52,500 nucleotides of DNA, taken from positions 1 to 52,500 of the forward strand of contig CAUYUJ010000882.1 of NCBI GenBank assembly GCA_963575745.1, read 5' to 3'. This DNA comes from Prorocentrum cordatum. Taxonomy: Eukaryota > Sar > Dinophyceae > Prorocentrales > Prorocentraceae. Made by a program: the position numbers and the translations under genes. The notes beneath the pieces were generated by a model. It worked only from the letters and a program-made list of their open reading frames with translations. It was not told where the DNA came from and made no database searches. Below are positions 32,401-37,144 of this stretch, piece by piece. Position 1 is the stretch's first letter; each line of letters begins with the position of its first letter.

Positions 32401-32531
32401 CCCGAAAGGGGCACGAAAGAGGACCGTTTCTGACCCCCCCATTTGTGACCCCCCCATTAAGCCATGCCCAATCCTCGAGGCCGAGGCAGGCGCCGGGGGG
32501 CAGGTCCCGGAACGGGCGCTCGGCCAGCTTC
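15537..32531 (-). CDS. Split gene for a calcium-dependent protein kinase (CDPK-like)
   Basis: Twelve exons read on the minus strand give a protein with an N-terminal helical, EF-hand-like region, a Ser/Thr kinase domain and a C-terminal calmodulin-like domain, the layout of CDPKs of plants and alveolates, which phosphorylate targets in response to calcium. Kinase landmarks: glycine loop LGRGSFGTVH, ATP lysine in VCKIV, catalytic loop HKDLKPEN (Lys replaces the usual Arg of HRD, as in some active kinases), DFG, and PPYMAPE. EF-hand 1 (DTDGDGLLSREE) is canonical; the other three hands are degenerate, so calcium binding may rest mainly on one loop. Introns start with GT, GC or GA and end in AG, as known for dinoflagellates. 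The true start, the K4-K5 and K5-K6 joins and the 3' end are not resolved. Individual exons are listed separately. Confidence 0.88.
15756..15914 (-). mobile_element. Introner-like element (intron between CDPK exons 8 and 9)
   Basis: A 159-base element with long inverted ends: the first 47 bases (minus strand, from TCGACTAGACG) and the reverse complement of the last 47 (from TCGGCTACACG) align without gaps at about 35 of 47 positions. It is flanked by GAGGA on both sides (15915-15919 and 15751-15755). Splicing after GAG in each copy (donor GA, acceptor AG) gives CAG GAG GAG CAG GAC, an intact reading frame (QEEQD). Confidence 0.8.
15917..16021 (-). CDS. CDPK-like exon 8: EF-hand 2
   Basis: It encodes 35 residues, ALEKVVNELDVGRTGQVSYT onward to INLRGQTQE. 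The loop DVGRTGQVSYTE is EF-hand-like, with Gly and Thr at calcium-ligand positions 3 and 5, so binding may be weak. The acceptor is CTGCAG|GCG at 16022; the donor is GAG|GATCG, a GA donor set by the duplicated GAGGA. Confidence 0.88.
16022..16296 (-). repeat. Intron filled by (GAC/GTC)n
   Basis: This 275-base intron begins GCACCG (GC donor) and is mostly GTC/GTT trinucleotides in sense orientation (GAC/AAC on the plus strand, 16030-16290). It ends CTCTCGCTGCAG. Confidence 0.8.
16297..16386 (-). CDS. CDPK-like exon 7: EF-hand 1
   Basis: Exactly 30 codons, AFRAFDTDGDGLLSREELRR onward to AASPE. The loop DTDGDGLLSREE has all canonical calcium ligands and is the best EF-hand of the protein. The acceptor is GGCGAG|GCC and the donor CCGGAG|GCACC (GC donor). 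Both boundaries are in phase 0 and join cleanly to exons 6 and 8. Confidence 0.92.
16387..17852 (-). repeat. Intron 6-7 with (CGT)n, decamer and (CTC)n tracts
   Basis: A GC-AG intron of 1,466 bases. It holds a TCG/GTC tract (plus strand 16430-16590), unique sequence with CCCAAGAG-type decamer repeats (17128-17215 and 17340-17390) and a CTC tract (17400-17625). Its two ends repeat the exon edge: GAGGCCCTCCGTGCCT at the donor and GAGGCCTTCCGCGCCT at the acceptor differ at only two positions. Confidence 0.8.
17853..17921 (-). CDS. CDPK-like exon 6: linker to the calmodulin-like domain
   Basis: Encodes 23 residues, FEKFVTRLVATQLDAGQQRS then ANE, typical of the helix preceding the first EF-hand in alveolate CDPKs. 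The acceptor is GTCTGAG|TTC and the donor AACGAG|GCCC (GC donor). The upstream join to exon 5 is not certain, and a small exon may be missing between them. Confidence 0.85.
17990..18065 (+). repeat. Partial FB1 foldback arm
   Basis: GGCCCGCGTGGATCTCATGG, then TGCGCTGGACCCCTCTCC, resembles one arm of the FB1 family (18809-18985) with substitutions. It sits in the intron about 70 bases upstream of exon 6. Confidence 0.45.
18066..18452 (+). repeat. (CTC)n microsatellite in intron 5-6
   Basis: About 390 bases of CTC with occasional CTT and CCC interruptions, GAG-rich in the sense orientation of the kinase gene. Confidence 0.95.
18663..19121. repeat. 459-base long palindrome with FB1 element at its centre
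   Basis: The left arm, from about GCGAGCATATACGTGGGGCT at 18667, runs through GAGGTGGTCACGGGTGCCTC to GTGGCATAAAC; the right arm is its reverse complement, ending CGTATATGCTCGCG near 19116. The arms differ at only a few positions over about 150 bases outside the FB1 core. In RNA this would form a very long hairpin within the kinase intron. Confidence 0.9.
18809..18985. mobile_element. FB1 foldback element, near-perfect copy
   Basis: Arms AGTGGCATAAACATAAAAAC, then GGAGGTCCGCGCGGATCTCT, and their reverse complement enclose a GC-rich centre with GGCGCGCGGAGCGCGCC. Other copies lie at 23075, 31884, 42095 and 43180, several next to kinase exons. No coding capacity. Confidence 0.8.
19122..19540. 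other. Intronic unique sequence with one direct repeat
   Basis: A 25-base block (GGGGTGCGGGGAGACCCCGC) occurs at about 19139 and 19332. I see no coding or RNA signal. Confidence 0.45.
19541..19695. mobile_element. FB3 foldback hairpin, copy 1
   Basis: About 75-base arms meet at GGGAGCTCCC. The inner 29 bases of each arm (GGGAGGTGGGG-type, with CTTCGCTCGGG) pair almost perfectly; the outer parts GTGCGAACCCTA and TAGGGTTCGCAC also pair. A second copy with extra sequence inside is at 21733-22147. Confidence 0.85.
19696..20400. other. Intronic sequence, no exon recognised
   Basis: Unique sequence ending in a GAA-rich patch (20230-20270). A missing small kinase exon between exons 5 and 6 could lie in this intron, but I could not find a convincing candidate. 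Confidence 0.4.
20410..20625 (+). repeat. (GAC)n and (GACC)n tracts
   Basis: ACGACG trinucleotides alternate with two clean GACC tetranucleotide arrays (about 20468-20508 and 20545-20606). The VGRS-type minus-strand frames are translations of the tetranucleotide. Confidence 0.95.
20770..21075 (+). repeat. Diverged minisatellite, GGCTCCAGCA-type
   Basis: Units with GGCTCCAGCACCCAATTTTT, then ACGAGGGACAGT, then TTCCAGCAGC repeat about four times, with a unit of roughly 60 bases and a 120-base higher-order pattern. Confidence 0.7.
21369..21525 (+). repeat. IR160 foldback repeat, copy 3
   Basis: Begins CTGGGACACACAAATAAATA and ends TTTCTTTCCCTCCTGA, full length. It lies 80 bases downstream of kinase exon 5, inside the intron. 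Confidence 0.75.
21605..21710 (-). CDS. CDPK-like exon 5: end of kinase C-lobe
   Basis: Encodes ECLRDPWF, then GGELLKSIPP, matching the last helix of the kinase domain (family pattern ECLxHPW) and the start of the junction region. The acceptor is CCCGCAG|GAG. The donor is unclear, near a run of C at 21605. How it joins exon 4 (which ends near NKR) is also unclear, because the expected RPTA-like residues are not visible. Confidence 0.78.
21733..22147. mobile_element. FB3 foldback element, copy 2, with (GGA)n insert
   Basis: The same central hairpin as copy 1 (GGGGTTCACTTCGCTCGGGA at 21857 and its complement) with outer arms GAACCCCTACCCCCCACGTG at 21738 and the related GTAGGGGGTAGGGTTCGC near 22115. 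A GGA tract (21763-21850) lies in one arm and about 200 unique bases in the other. It starts 23 bases upstream of the exon 5 acceptor. Confidence 0.7.
22311..22488. mobile_element. FB4 palindromic element
   Basis: Perfect terminal inverted repeats of about 33 bases (GGGCGACGAAATCTATACAT at the left, its complement at the right), with further pairing inside (GTGTATACGCC, CCTCCTGGC with GCCAGGAGG). The whole 178 bases folds on itself. It lies in the intron between exons 4 and 5. Confidence 0.85.
22829..22906 (-). CDS. CDPK-like exon 4: kinase C-lobe
   Basis: Encodes AEPDWSSFPGATQEARSMCR then RMLNKR, matching the C-lobe stretch of alveolate CDPKs where the conserved Arg-Met-Leu precedes the last helices. 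The acceptor is GGTGCAG|GCG. The likely donor is AAGAGG|GAGCC (a GA donor), but the frame stays open for some residues beyond it, so the 3' edge is uncertain. Confidence 0.83.
22950..23175. repeat. Intronic repeats: FB1 half-copy and a dispersed block
   Basis: 23075-23175 carries an FB1 arm (CTTCTTGGATCGGTGCTGGG and GGCGCGCGGAGC). 22955-23015 shares GAGAGCGCACCTCTTCCGG-type sequence with about 47470-47520. Confidence 0.6.
23298..23467. mobile_element. FB5 foldback element
   Basis: Left end CACCGGTTACCAGCCT, then ATATCCCTATCCCTA; the right end is the near reverse complement (TAGGGATAGGGAT, then AGGCTGGTAAACCGG). About 170 bases. It lies about 37 bases into the intron after exon 3, but its ends do not coincide with the splice sites. 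Confidence 0.75.
23504..23611 (-). CDS. CDPK-like exon 3: kinase subdomain IX
   Basis: Exactly 36 codons, GNFSKSCDIWSVGCMLFFLL then SGRLPFQAPTLKEFPK. The invariant Asp of subdomain IX (CDIWSVG) is present. The acceptor is GTGGCAG|GGC and the donor CCCAAG|GCTCGG (a GC donor). It follows a 6.5-kb intron filled with repeats and joins exon 2 in phase 0 (PEAIE + GNFSK). Confidence 0.92.
23685..23795 (+). repeat. DR110 dispersed repeat, forward copy
   Basis: CTCTCGGGGGGCCCTCCCCGG, then ACCGTCGACAAACGACTCGG, then GGGTCGGGACCTTCGGGGG. It matches 25595-25690 closely. Confidence 0.65.
23800..24345. other. Intronic unique sequence, nothing recognised
   Basis: Mixed-composition sequence in the intron between exons 2 and 3. 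No exon with kinase similarity is visible, and exons 2 and 3 join without needing one. Confidence 0.4.
24350..24503 (+). repeat. IR160 foldback repeat, copy 4
   Basis: Begins ATCTGGGACACACAAATAAA and ends GTGCTGTTTCTCCTCCTGA, with the conserved internal TTTTGTCTTCC and two CCCATATTTTC-type blocks. Confidence 0.75.
24630..24900. other. AT-rich island with (TA)n
   Basis: Starts with a TA dinucleotide run (24644-24662) and stays AT-richer than its surroundings to about 24865. No gene is seen. Confidence 0.6.
24950..25058 (+). repeat. 31-bp tandem repeat of a 17-base palindrome
   Basis: CCCTCTGTCACAGAGGG, a perfect palindrome around one central base, recurs four times at 31-base spacing, separated by the constant CCTCCAAACGCAC plus one or two bases. 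Spacers are identical, so this is not a CRISPR array. Confidence 0.9.
25222..25531 (+). repeat. IR160 copy 5 flanked by a 65-base direct repeat
   Basis: A complete IR160 unit (25297-25452, GAACTGGGACACACAAATAA to TTTTTTTCCCTCCTGA) is flanked by two nearly identical copies of GAGGCGCCCCGAGCC, then CCGGAGTCCCCATCGCCGGG (about 25225-25290 and 25465-25531). The flank duplication is much longer than a target-site duplication and suggests unequal exchange or insertion into a tandem duplicate. Confidence 0.8.
25595..25690 (+). repeat. DR110 dispersed repeat, forward copy
   Basis: GGCCTCCGGGGGCCCTCACC, then GCGTCAAAAAACGACTCAGG, then GGGTCGGGACCTCTGGGGG. Confidence 0.65.
25814..27406 (+). mobile_element. 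Satellite-bearing element S, copy A
   Basis: Ends CCTAACAGCGA and TCGCTGTTAGG are inverted repeats; the shared sequence extends to TAAATTATCCCGGCAAAGCA on the left and GGTAAAAA on the right. Inside are a unique 160-base leader, about 800 bases of interrupted CTC, and seven 73-base units (GGAATGGAGTTCTGGGAACT, then CGAAGAGCACGAAGTG) at about 26790-27285. Copy B lies 1,835 bases downstream. The very long Ser/Pro/Leu or Arg/Gly/Glu frames are CTC translations. Confidence 0.75.
27407..27582. other. Spacer between S copies
   Basis: Unique sequence. GGGCTGCCCCGATGCGCCAC near 27549 also occurs at 25518, so the flank of copy A and the flank of the T element share ancestry. ACGCAGCG at 27575-27582 is the left target-site duplicate of the next element. 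Confidence 0.5.
27583..29410 (+). mobile_element. T element, long form, with an S copy inserted
   Basis: Begins TTATGTCGGGCGTGTCCCCC and ends with the near reverse complement (GTAGGGGCACAGGCCCGACTTAA). The flanks are ACGCAGCG and ACGTAGCG, an 8-base target duplication with one mismatch. The first 45 and last 140 bases match the short T element at 31914-32100. Between them lies a full S copy (27648-29257) with CTC tracts and the 73-base minisatellite. Eight-base duplications are known for hAT-type transposons; no transposase is present, so it is non-autonomous if mobile. Confidence 0.78.
29411..29890. other. Intronic sequence, possible DR110 relic
   Basis: A reverse DR110-like block lies at about 29735-29825 (CCCTTCCGAGGGACCGGTTTTTC, shortened here to its pattern: CCTTYC, CGGTTTTTC, GATCGAG). 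No exon is recognised. Confidence 0.4.
29891..30134 (+). repeat. (CTC)n tract abutting the exon 2 donor
   Basis: About 240 bases of CTC (GAG in sense), with a short unique gap at 29980-30010. The intron appears to start directly in this tract, GAG|GAGGATGAGG, so the donor is GA and merges with the microsatellite. Confidence 0.9.
30135..30362 (-). CDS. CDPK-like exon 2: catalytic and activation loops
   Basis: Exactly 76 codons, from VLLHTLSALAYCHSRAVIHK through DLKPENVMMCSPRD and VVVVDFGLAEVF to SGTPPYMAPEAIE. The catalytic Asp, the Lys and Asn of DLKPEN, DFG and APE are all intact; HRD is replaced by HKD. The acceptor is GCGAAG|GTT. The donor is ATCGAG|GAGGAT (GA), inferred from the clean phase-0 join to exon 3. 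Confidence 0.93.
30369..30665 (-). mobile_element. Introner-like element (intron between CDPK exons 1 and 2)
   Basis: A 297-base element flanked by GCGAAGGT on both sides (30666-30673 and 30361-30368), a perfect 8-base duplication. Inverted ends: the sense start CGGTGAGGCTTCGGGTGGCG and the complement of the end TGGCAGGGCTTCGGGTCGTG agree at about 27 of 35 positions. The donor GT is the last two bases of the first duplicate; the acceptor AG lies inside the second. Splicing gives GCG AAG GTT CTG, an intact frame (AKVL). Confidence 0.8.
30668..31105 (-). CDS. CDPK-like exon 1 of the kinase domain (N-lobe)
   Basis: 146 codons. Residues 38-46 form the glycine loop (LGRGSFGTV), Lys 68 in VCKIV is the ATP-anchoring lysine, Glu 89 fits the helix C salt-bridge partner, and HPHVLRIFEDFEDEEQFYLV leads into the hinge; it ends EFWVAK. 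Residues 1-30 (ARDTPSSTEASERDQRWREE onward) are a charged pre-kinase segment. The acceptor is probably CGCGCAG|GCG, joining exon U1 in phase 0. An ATG at 31141 in the same frame lies in the presumed intron and is a less likely start. Confidence 0.92.
31106..31718 (-). repeat. Intron U1-K1 with a copy of dispersed repeat F
   Basis: A GT-AG intron of 613 bases starting GTAAGCAAAC. On the plus strand 31255-31440 matches 46560-46740 and in part 47600-47700 (GCTCCGCTCCGCGAGGCGGG, then GGACGTTGAC, then TCGCGCCGAAG). No exon inside. Confidence 0.7.
31719..31850 (-). CDS. CDPK-like exon U1: N-terminal EF-hand-like region
   Basis: 44 codons, MLALFEKHGGGPAGGVGIEE then FEALLFRLLCFLRASQEVRV AEAR. The pattern helix, Gly-rich loop, IEEFEALL resembles an EF-hand half without the usual acidic ligands. 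The acceptor is GCGCAG|ATG after a pyrimidine tract; the donor is GCGCGC|GTAAGC. An N-terminal EF-like unit upstream of the kinase would be extra to the classical CDPK layout. Confidence 0.75.
31884..32205. mobile_element. FB1 foldback copy interrupted by a short T element
   Basis: The left arm (ACAAACATAAG, then AGAGGTCCGAGCG) and right part (TTGGATCGGCGCTGGGCCCC, then CAGCGCCGACCCC, then GAGCTCCGAGAG) are FB1-like. The 187-base T element sits inside. It occupies the intron between exons U2 and U1. Confidence 0.75.
31914..32100. mobile_element. T element, short form, with perfect 8-bp target duplication
   Basis: A 187-base element with about 45-base terminal inverted repeats (TTATGTCGGGCGTG at the left, CACGCCCGACTTAA at the right), flanked by TCCGAGCG on both sides (31906-31913 and 32101-32108). 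The interior is AT-richer and shared with the long form at 27583-29410. No coding capacity; the 8-base duplication resembles hAT-type insertion. Confidence 0.9.
32252..32293 (-). CDS. CDPK-like exon U2 (3' edge uncertain)
   Basis: Reads DFKRSLKEVLRELR, a helical segment continuing exon U3. The 5' edge is fixed by the introner junction at 32293/32294. The donor is unclear: the frame continues MSTPRRGSR into the FB1 intron, and a GC donor near 32215 or a GT donor within GAG|GTCCTC are both possible. Confidence 0.7.
32297..32471. mobile_element. Introner-like element (intron between CDPK exons U3 and U2)
   Basis: A 175-base element with terminal inverted repeats of about 38 bases at 34 identities (TTGGGCGTTGCATAATGGGG on plus; TTGGGCATGGCTTAATGGGG on minus). 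It is flanked by TCCTC (GAGGA on the minus strand) at 32292-32296 and 32472-32476. Splicing after GAG in each duplicate (intron 32294-32473, GA donor, AG acceptor, 180 bases) restores CTC GAG GAC TTC, frame LEDF. Confidence 0.87.
32474..32531 (-). CDS. CDPK-like exon U3 (most 5' exon recognised)
   Basis: Reads KLAERPFRDLPPGACLGLE, continuing into DFKRSLKE after the introner. The acceptor is probably CCGGCAG|G near 32532; a GCAG at about 32541 is an alternative. No start codon is seen in this exon, so the protein begins further upstream, beyond what I can assign. Confidence 0.65.
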
Positions 32532-32629
32532 CTGCCGGGGGCTGCGGGGGGTGGCCGCCCGGGCCCTGGGCGACCCCGGCTCTCCCAGGGGTCCAGGTGG
32601 CCCCCCGGAGGAGAGATCTGCTCCAGACT

Positions 32630-32960
32630 CTGGGTCGGTCAGGCTCTGCAGGATGCAGCACAATCCTGCAGCGTCCTGCAGGATCCTGCGCCCCGGCCTG
32701 GGTCGGTGCAGCCCTGGCGCCGCAGGATCCTGCAAGATCCGGCGCTCTGACCCCCGTTCGCAGGGAACCCTGCCAGTTGAGCCCCGACCCCGGGGAGGGG
32801 GCAGAGGCCCGGGGTACCGAGAACCATTTGGCGGCGTGGGGCACGGCGGGGCGGGGATGCGATGCAAAGCTTGGGCGCGACCAGCAGTATGTGGGGGGTC
32901 CAGCCCCCGAGATACGACCGTTGCCGTCGAAGCACAATTACCCAGTGGCGTACCCAACCT
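32630..32960. repeat. CTGCAGGATCC-type short repeats, otherwise unique
   Basis: TGCAGGATCCTGC-like words recur five to six times between 32640 and 32745. The rest is unique; no exon is recognised. Confidence 0.55.
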
Positions 32961-33370
32961 TGTCTAAGATTTGGCTAACATGTGTGTATATATGTGTGTA
33001 TAACTACAAATATATACATTGGACCGCTCAAAGCCAACAGACATGCTGAAGGACCCGCAGTGCGCTGGGGTTCTCAGAAGATCACACCAGCATGCAAGAA
33101 TGGCAAGATGGAGACGGAGACAGAAGCATACAGAGGAGGGTGAAGGGGGACACACATGCTCAACAACGGCAACGGCAGTAGCGCCAGCGCTACATACGCG
33201 GGACAGAACAGCGCCGTGCGCTCTATAGCAGAACAGCGCGTCGCTCTGGGCGAGGCACGCGCCCGAGGAGGCATGGCGGGCCAGAAGCAGCTGAGGATGG
33301 GAGGCCATGCAAACAAAAGACAGCGCCACGCGCTGCGTGGCGCAGCGGCTCCCCGCTAGCTGCGATGCGA
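32961..33370. other. Unique sequence with a short TG/TA-rich patch
   Basis: ATGTGTGTATATATGTGTGT at 32980-33000 followed by mixed-composition sequence. No supported gene. Confidence 0.4.
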
Positions 33371-33374
33371 CAGC

Positions 33375-34060
33375 GCCGAGCTGGATCCCCGTACAGATCC
33401 ACTCCGCTAGACCTCCCAGGAACCCACGACAGCGGCGACAGTTTCACACGTCGCAGCCTCCCACGGAGCCTCGAGGTCTCGATTGGACCCACGTGGAACT
33501 CCACTCCGCTGGACCTCCCAGGAGCCCGCGAAAGTGGCGGCAGTTTCACACGTCGCAGCTCCCTTCGCGAGGTCTCAACTGGATCCCCGTACAACTCCGC
33601 TCCGCTGGACCTCCCAGGAGCCCACGAAAGTGACGACAGGTTCACACGTCGCAGCCCCCCCAGGGAACGGCGAGGTCTCAACTGGATCCCCGTACAACTC
33701 CACTCCGCTGGACCTCCCAGAGCCAACGAACGTGGCGACAGTTTCACACGTCGCAGCCCCCCAGGGAGCCGCGAGGTCTCAACTGGATTCCCGTACAACT
33801 CCACTCCGCTGGACTTTCCAGGAGCCCCCGAAAGTGACGACAGCTTCACACTTCGCAGCCCCCCCCAGGGAGCCGCGAGGTCTCAACTGGATCCCCGTAC
33901 AGCTCAACTCCGCTGGACCTCCCAGGAGCCAACGAACGTGGCGACAGTTTCACACGTCGCAGCCCCCCAGGGAGCCGCGAGGTCTGATCCCCGTACAACT
34001 CCACTCCGCTGGACCTCCCAGGAGCCCACGAAAGTGGCTGCAGATTCACAATTGGAGCGC
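33375..34060 (+). repeat. About 102-bp minisatellite, array 1
   Basis: About seven units, consensus CCCCGTACAACTCCACTCCG, then CTGGACCTCCCAGGAGCC, then CAGTTTCACACGTCGCAGCC, then GAGCCGCGAGGTCTCAACTG. Some units are shorter by internal deletion. Frames on both strands are repeat translations. Confidence 0.92.
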
Positions 34061-34077
34061 CTTTCTTTATGTTCGGC

Positions 34078-34215
34078 GATGACAGGCGTCATGGGGGGGG
34101 GGAGGGGGGGTATGACATAACGCCCCCCCCCCGCCGTGTAGCTCCAGCACCACAGCCGCGCCCGCGCGCACGACGCGACGAGCGACGAGCGACGACAACG
34201 ACGACAACGACGACG

Positions 34216-34254
<39 letters not shown>

Positions 34255-35986
34255 CGAGCAGCATGTAGGTGGCGATCTGCCCCACTGCGCCTGTGTACAC
34301 CACAACGCTCGCGTGCACCACAGCGCGCGTGTACGCCACAGCGCCTGCGTACACCGCAACAGCCGTGTGCAACGCAGCGCCTGTCTACACCACAGTGCCT
34401 GCGTACACTACAAAACAAAAAAATAAAAAAAAAAAAGAACACAAAAAATACAAAAAACAAAAAACAAACAAAAAAAAAAAAGAAAAAAAAAAAAAAAAAC
34501 AAAGACAACTACAATAAAAAAAAAAACAAAAAAGAAAAAAAAGACAAACAGAAAAACAAAAACAAAAAAAAGTACAATAAAAAAATTACAAAAAAAAAAA
34601 AAAAAGAACAAAACCCAATAGCGCCGGTTGATACATTTTGTCAACCGCGAGCAACCATGTGCAACACAACAAAAAACACAAAATAGAAAAAAAAATGAAA
34701 AAAAAAAAAACAACAACGGCACTGTGTACACCACAGTGCTTGCGTCCACCACAACGCCTGTGCACGCTACAGCGCCTGTCTACACCACAACATCCGCGTG
34801 CAACACAGCCTGCGCTGGTGTACACCAGAGTGCCTGCGTGCACAGGACAAGCAGAAGGAGCATGTACGTGAGAATCTGCTGCGGACAACTAAACGCCACG
34901 CCAGGAAAGTGCTGATAATCGAATGCGACGTCCTTCCCTCCTCCCTCCTCCTCCACCTCCACCTCCTCTTCCTCCACCTCCTCCTTCTCCTCCTCCTCCT
35001 CCTCCTCCTCTTCCTCCTCTTCCTCCTCCTCCTCCTCCTCCTCCTCCTCCTCCTCCTCCTCCCCCTCCTCCTCCTCCTTATTCCTTGTCGTGAGGGTTGG
35101 CGCTACAGCGCACGTGCGCATCTCAGCGTGCACCGCAGAATGGCCCATTGAATCGGTCCACTTGGTTCTCGGACGGCCAATTTAGCTGGAGCCCCCTGGA
35201 CGCAAATGGGAGGAGTTAGGGTGATGCGGGTGGACTCGGGAAGACTCGTAGATTCCAGCGGCGCTCAGTTGTCCATAAGGATTCCTTTCTTTTTGATTGC
35301 TCTGGAATACGCAAGCGCTCCATTTTGTCACAAGGATTCCTTTTCAAATTCTATATTTACAACAGTGGTGCTGTGTTGCACACGGTTGCTGTGGTGCACA
35401 CAGGCGCCGTGATGCACAAAGGCACTGCAATGCACGCAGGTATTGTGGTGTAGACAGGCGCTGCGTTGCACACGGCTGTTGCGGTGTACGAAGGCGCTGT
35501 GGTGTACACGCGCGCTGTGGTGCACGCGAGCGTTGTTGTGTACACAGGCGCAGTGGGACAGATCACCACCTACATGCTGCTCGCGTCGTCGTCGTCGTTG
35601 TCGTCGTCGCTCACGGCTGACGTGGTGTAAGCAAGCGCTGTGGTGTACACAAGAGCTGTTGTGCCCGCAGGCACGGTGGCACAAACTGACACTGTGTTGC
35701 ACGCGGCTGCTGTGGTGTACATAAGCGGTGTGGTGTACACAGGCGCTGTGGTGCACGCAGGCACTGTGGTGTACACAGGCGTTGTGGTGCAGATCGCCGC
35801 CTACATGCTGGTGCTACCCGTCGTCCGTCATTCCTAAGTATTCCCAGACGCCGCCGGCGCGAAACGTGACCCCATCGACCCCCTCCACGTCCCCCCGATG
35901 ATTGCCGTCATCGGCCCCGAACGAAAAACAGGCTCCAGCCGCGTCCGCGCGCACGACGACGATGAGCGACGAGCGACGAGCCACGA

Positions 35987-36020
<34 letters not shown>

Positions 36021-36205
36021 CGCCGACGACGACGCCGACGACGACGACGACGACGACTGCGGACCAGACTCCTTTGCGGAGTCCTACGCGGACGCCTACG
36101 CGGATCCAAACGCGCACGGCGGCAGTGCCCGGAGCGCACTGGGGGGGGGGGAGCGTTACGTCATTGGGGGGGGGATCGGGGGCCATGACGCCCGTCATGC
36201 CCCAA
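34078..36205. repeat. Inverted block: 18-bp arrays around an A-rich core
   Basis: The outer ends pair: ATGACAGGCGTCATGG at 34078 with CCATGACGCCCGTCAT near 36200, each next to G- or C-runs and a TATGACATAACGC / GCGTTACGTCATT pair. Inside, 18-base units (GTGTACACCACAGCGCCT) form one arm at 34290-34410 and 34725-34840 and the reverse complement at 35375-35805. GAC/GTC tracts, a CTC tract (34935-35075) and an A-rich core complete it. His/Cys/Val-rich frames are repeat translations. Confidence 0.8.
34412..34722 (+). repeat. A-rich, nearly T-free tract
   Basis: Long A runs broken by single C, G or T (AAAACAAAAAAATAAAAA-type), with one unique insert (34618-34680). It is the most AT-rich and strand-asymmetric stretch of the window, inside a GC-rich inverted array. 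Lys/Asn or Phe-rich frames are not genes. Confidence 0.9.
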
Positions 36206-36214
36206 GCAATACAC

Positions 36215-36870
36215 AAACGGGCTCTTGACAGCCCCCCAGGGAGCCGCGAAGTCTCAACTGGATCCCCGTACATCTCCACGCCGCTGGACCTCTCAGGAGC
36301 CTACGAAAGTGACGACAGCTTCACACGTCGCAGCCCAACTGGATCCCCGCACAACTCAACTCCGCAGGACCTTCCAAGGAGCCTCGAGGTCTCGATTGGA
36401 CCCACGTGGAACTCCACTCCGCTGGACCTCCCAGGAGCCCGCGAAAGTGGCGGCAGTTTCACACGTCGCAGCTCCCTTCGCGAGGTCTCAACTGGATCCC
36501 CGTAAAACTCCATTCCGCTGGACTTTCCAGGAGCCCCCGAAAGAGCGACAGCTTCATACTTCGCAGTTCCCCCCCCAGGGAGCCGCGAGGACTCAACCTG
36601 ATCCCCTGATCCCCGTACAACTCCACTCCGCTGGACCTGCCAGGAGCCCACGCAAGTGGCGGCAGTTTCACAATTGACAGCCCCCCAGGGAGCCGCGAAG
36701 TCTCAACTGCACCCCCGTACAACTCCACGCCGCTGGACCTCCCAGGAACACACGACAGTGGCGGCAGCTTCACACTTCGCAGCCCCCCAGGGAGCCGCGA
36801 GGTCTCAACTGGATACCCGTACAACTCCACTCCGCTGGACCTCCCGGGAGCCAACGACTCCGGGCGGTAG
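36215..36870 (+). repeat. About 102-bp minisatellite, array 2
   Basis: The same unit and orientation as 33375-34060, about six to seven units. The two arrays flank the inverted block at 34078-36205, as if that block had inserted into one continuous array. Confidence 0.9.
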
Positions 36871-37144
36871 CGATAGCGCAAACCAAAGAGCAAGGGCAGG
36901 CGAACCCTGCTCGCGACAGGAGGCAGGAAATCGGAGGCAGGAGGCAGGAGGCAGGAGGCAGGAGGGGAGGAGAAGGGAGGAGGAGGACTGGAGACCACAG
37001 TGCTCCATTCAAAACGAAAACCCAACACAGGAGGGTGGGGAAAAAAACATCTCCTGGAGCACTCCGCGCGAGGCACAGAAGGCACCAGGGAGAGCGCGAA
37101 AAGCTGGGGGGACCTCTGGACCCAAACATCTGGTGTCTTCAGTT
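36871..37144. other. (GGCAGGA)n and unique sequence
   Basis: A short GGAGGCA heptamer array (36925-36965), then a block resembling 7400-7455 (TTCAAAACGA, CCCAACAC, GGTTGGGAAAA). No gene. Confidence 0.5.

Noticed and set aside
34412-34722. A-rich tract as a retrotransposon poly(A) tail
   Set aside because: No reverse transcriptase or LINE sequence lies next to it; the neighbouring sequence is an 18-bp satellite, so slippage is equally likely.
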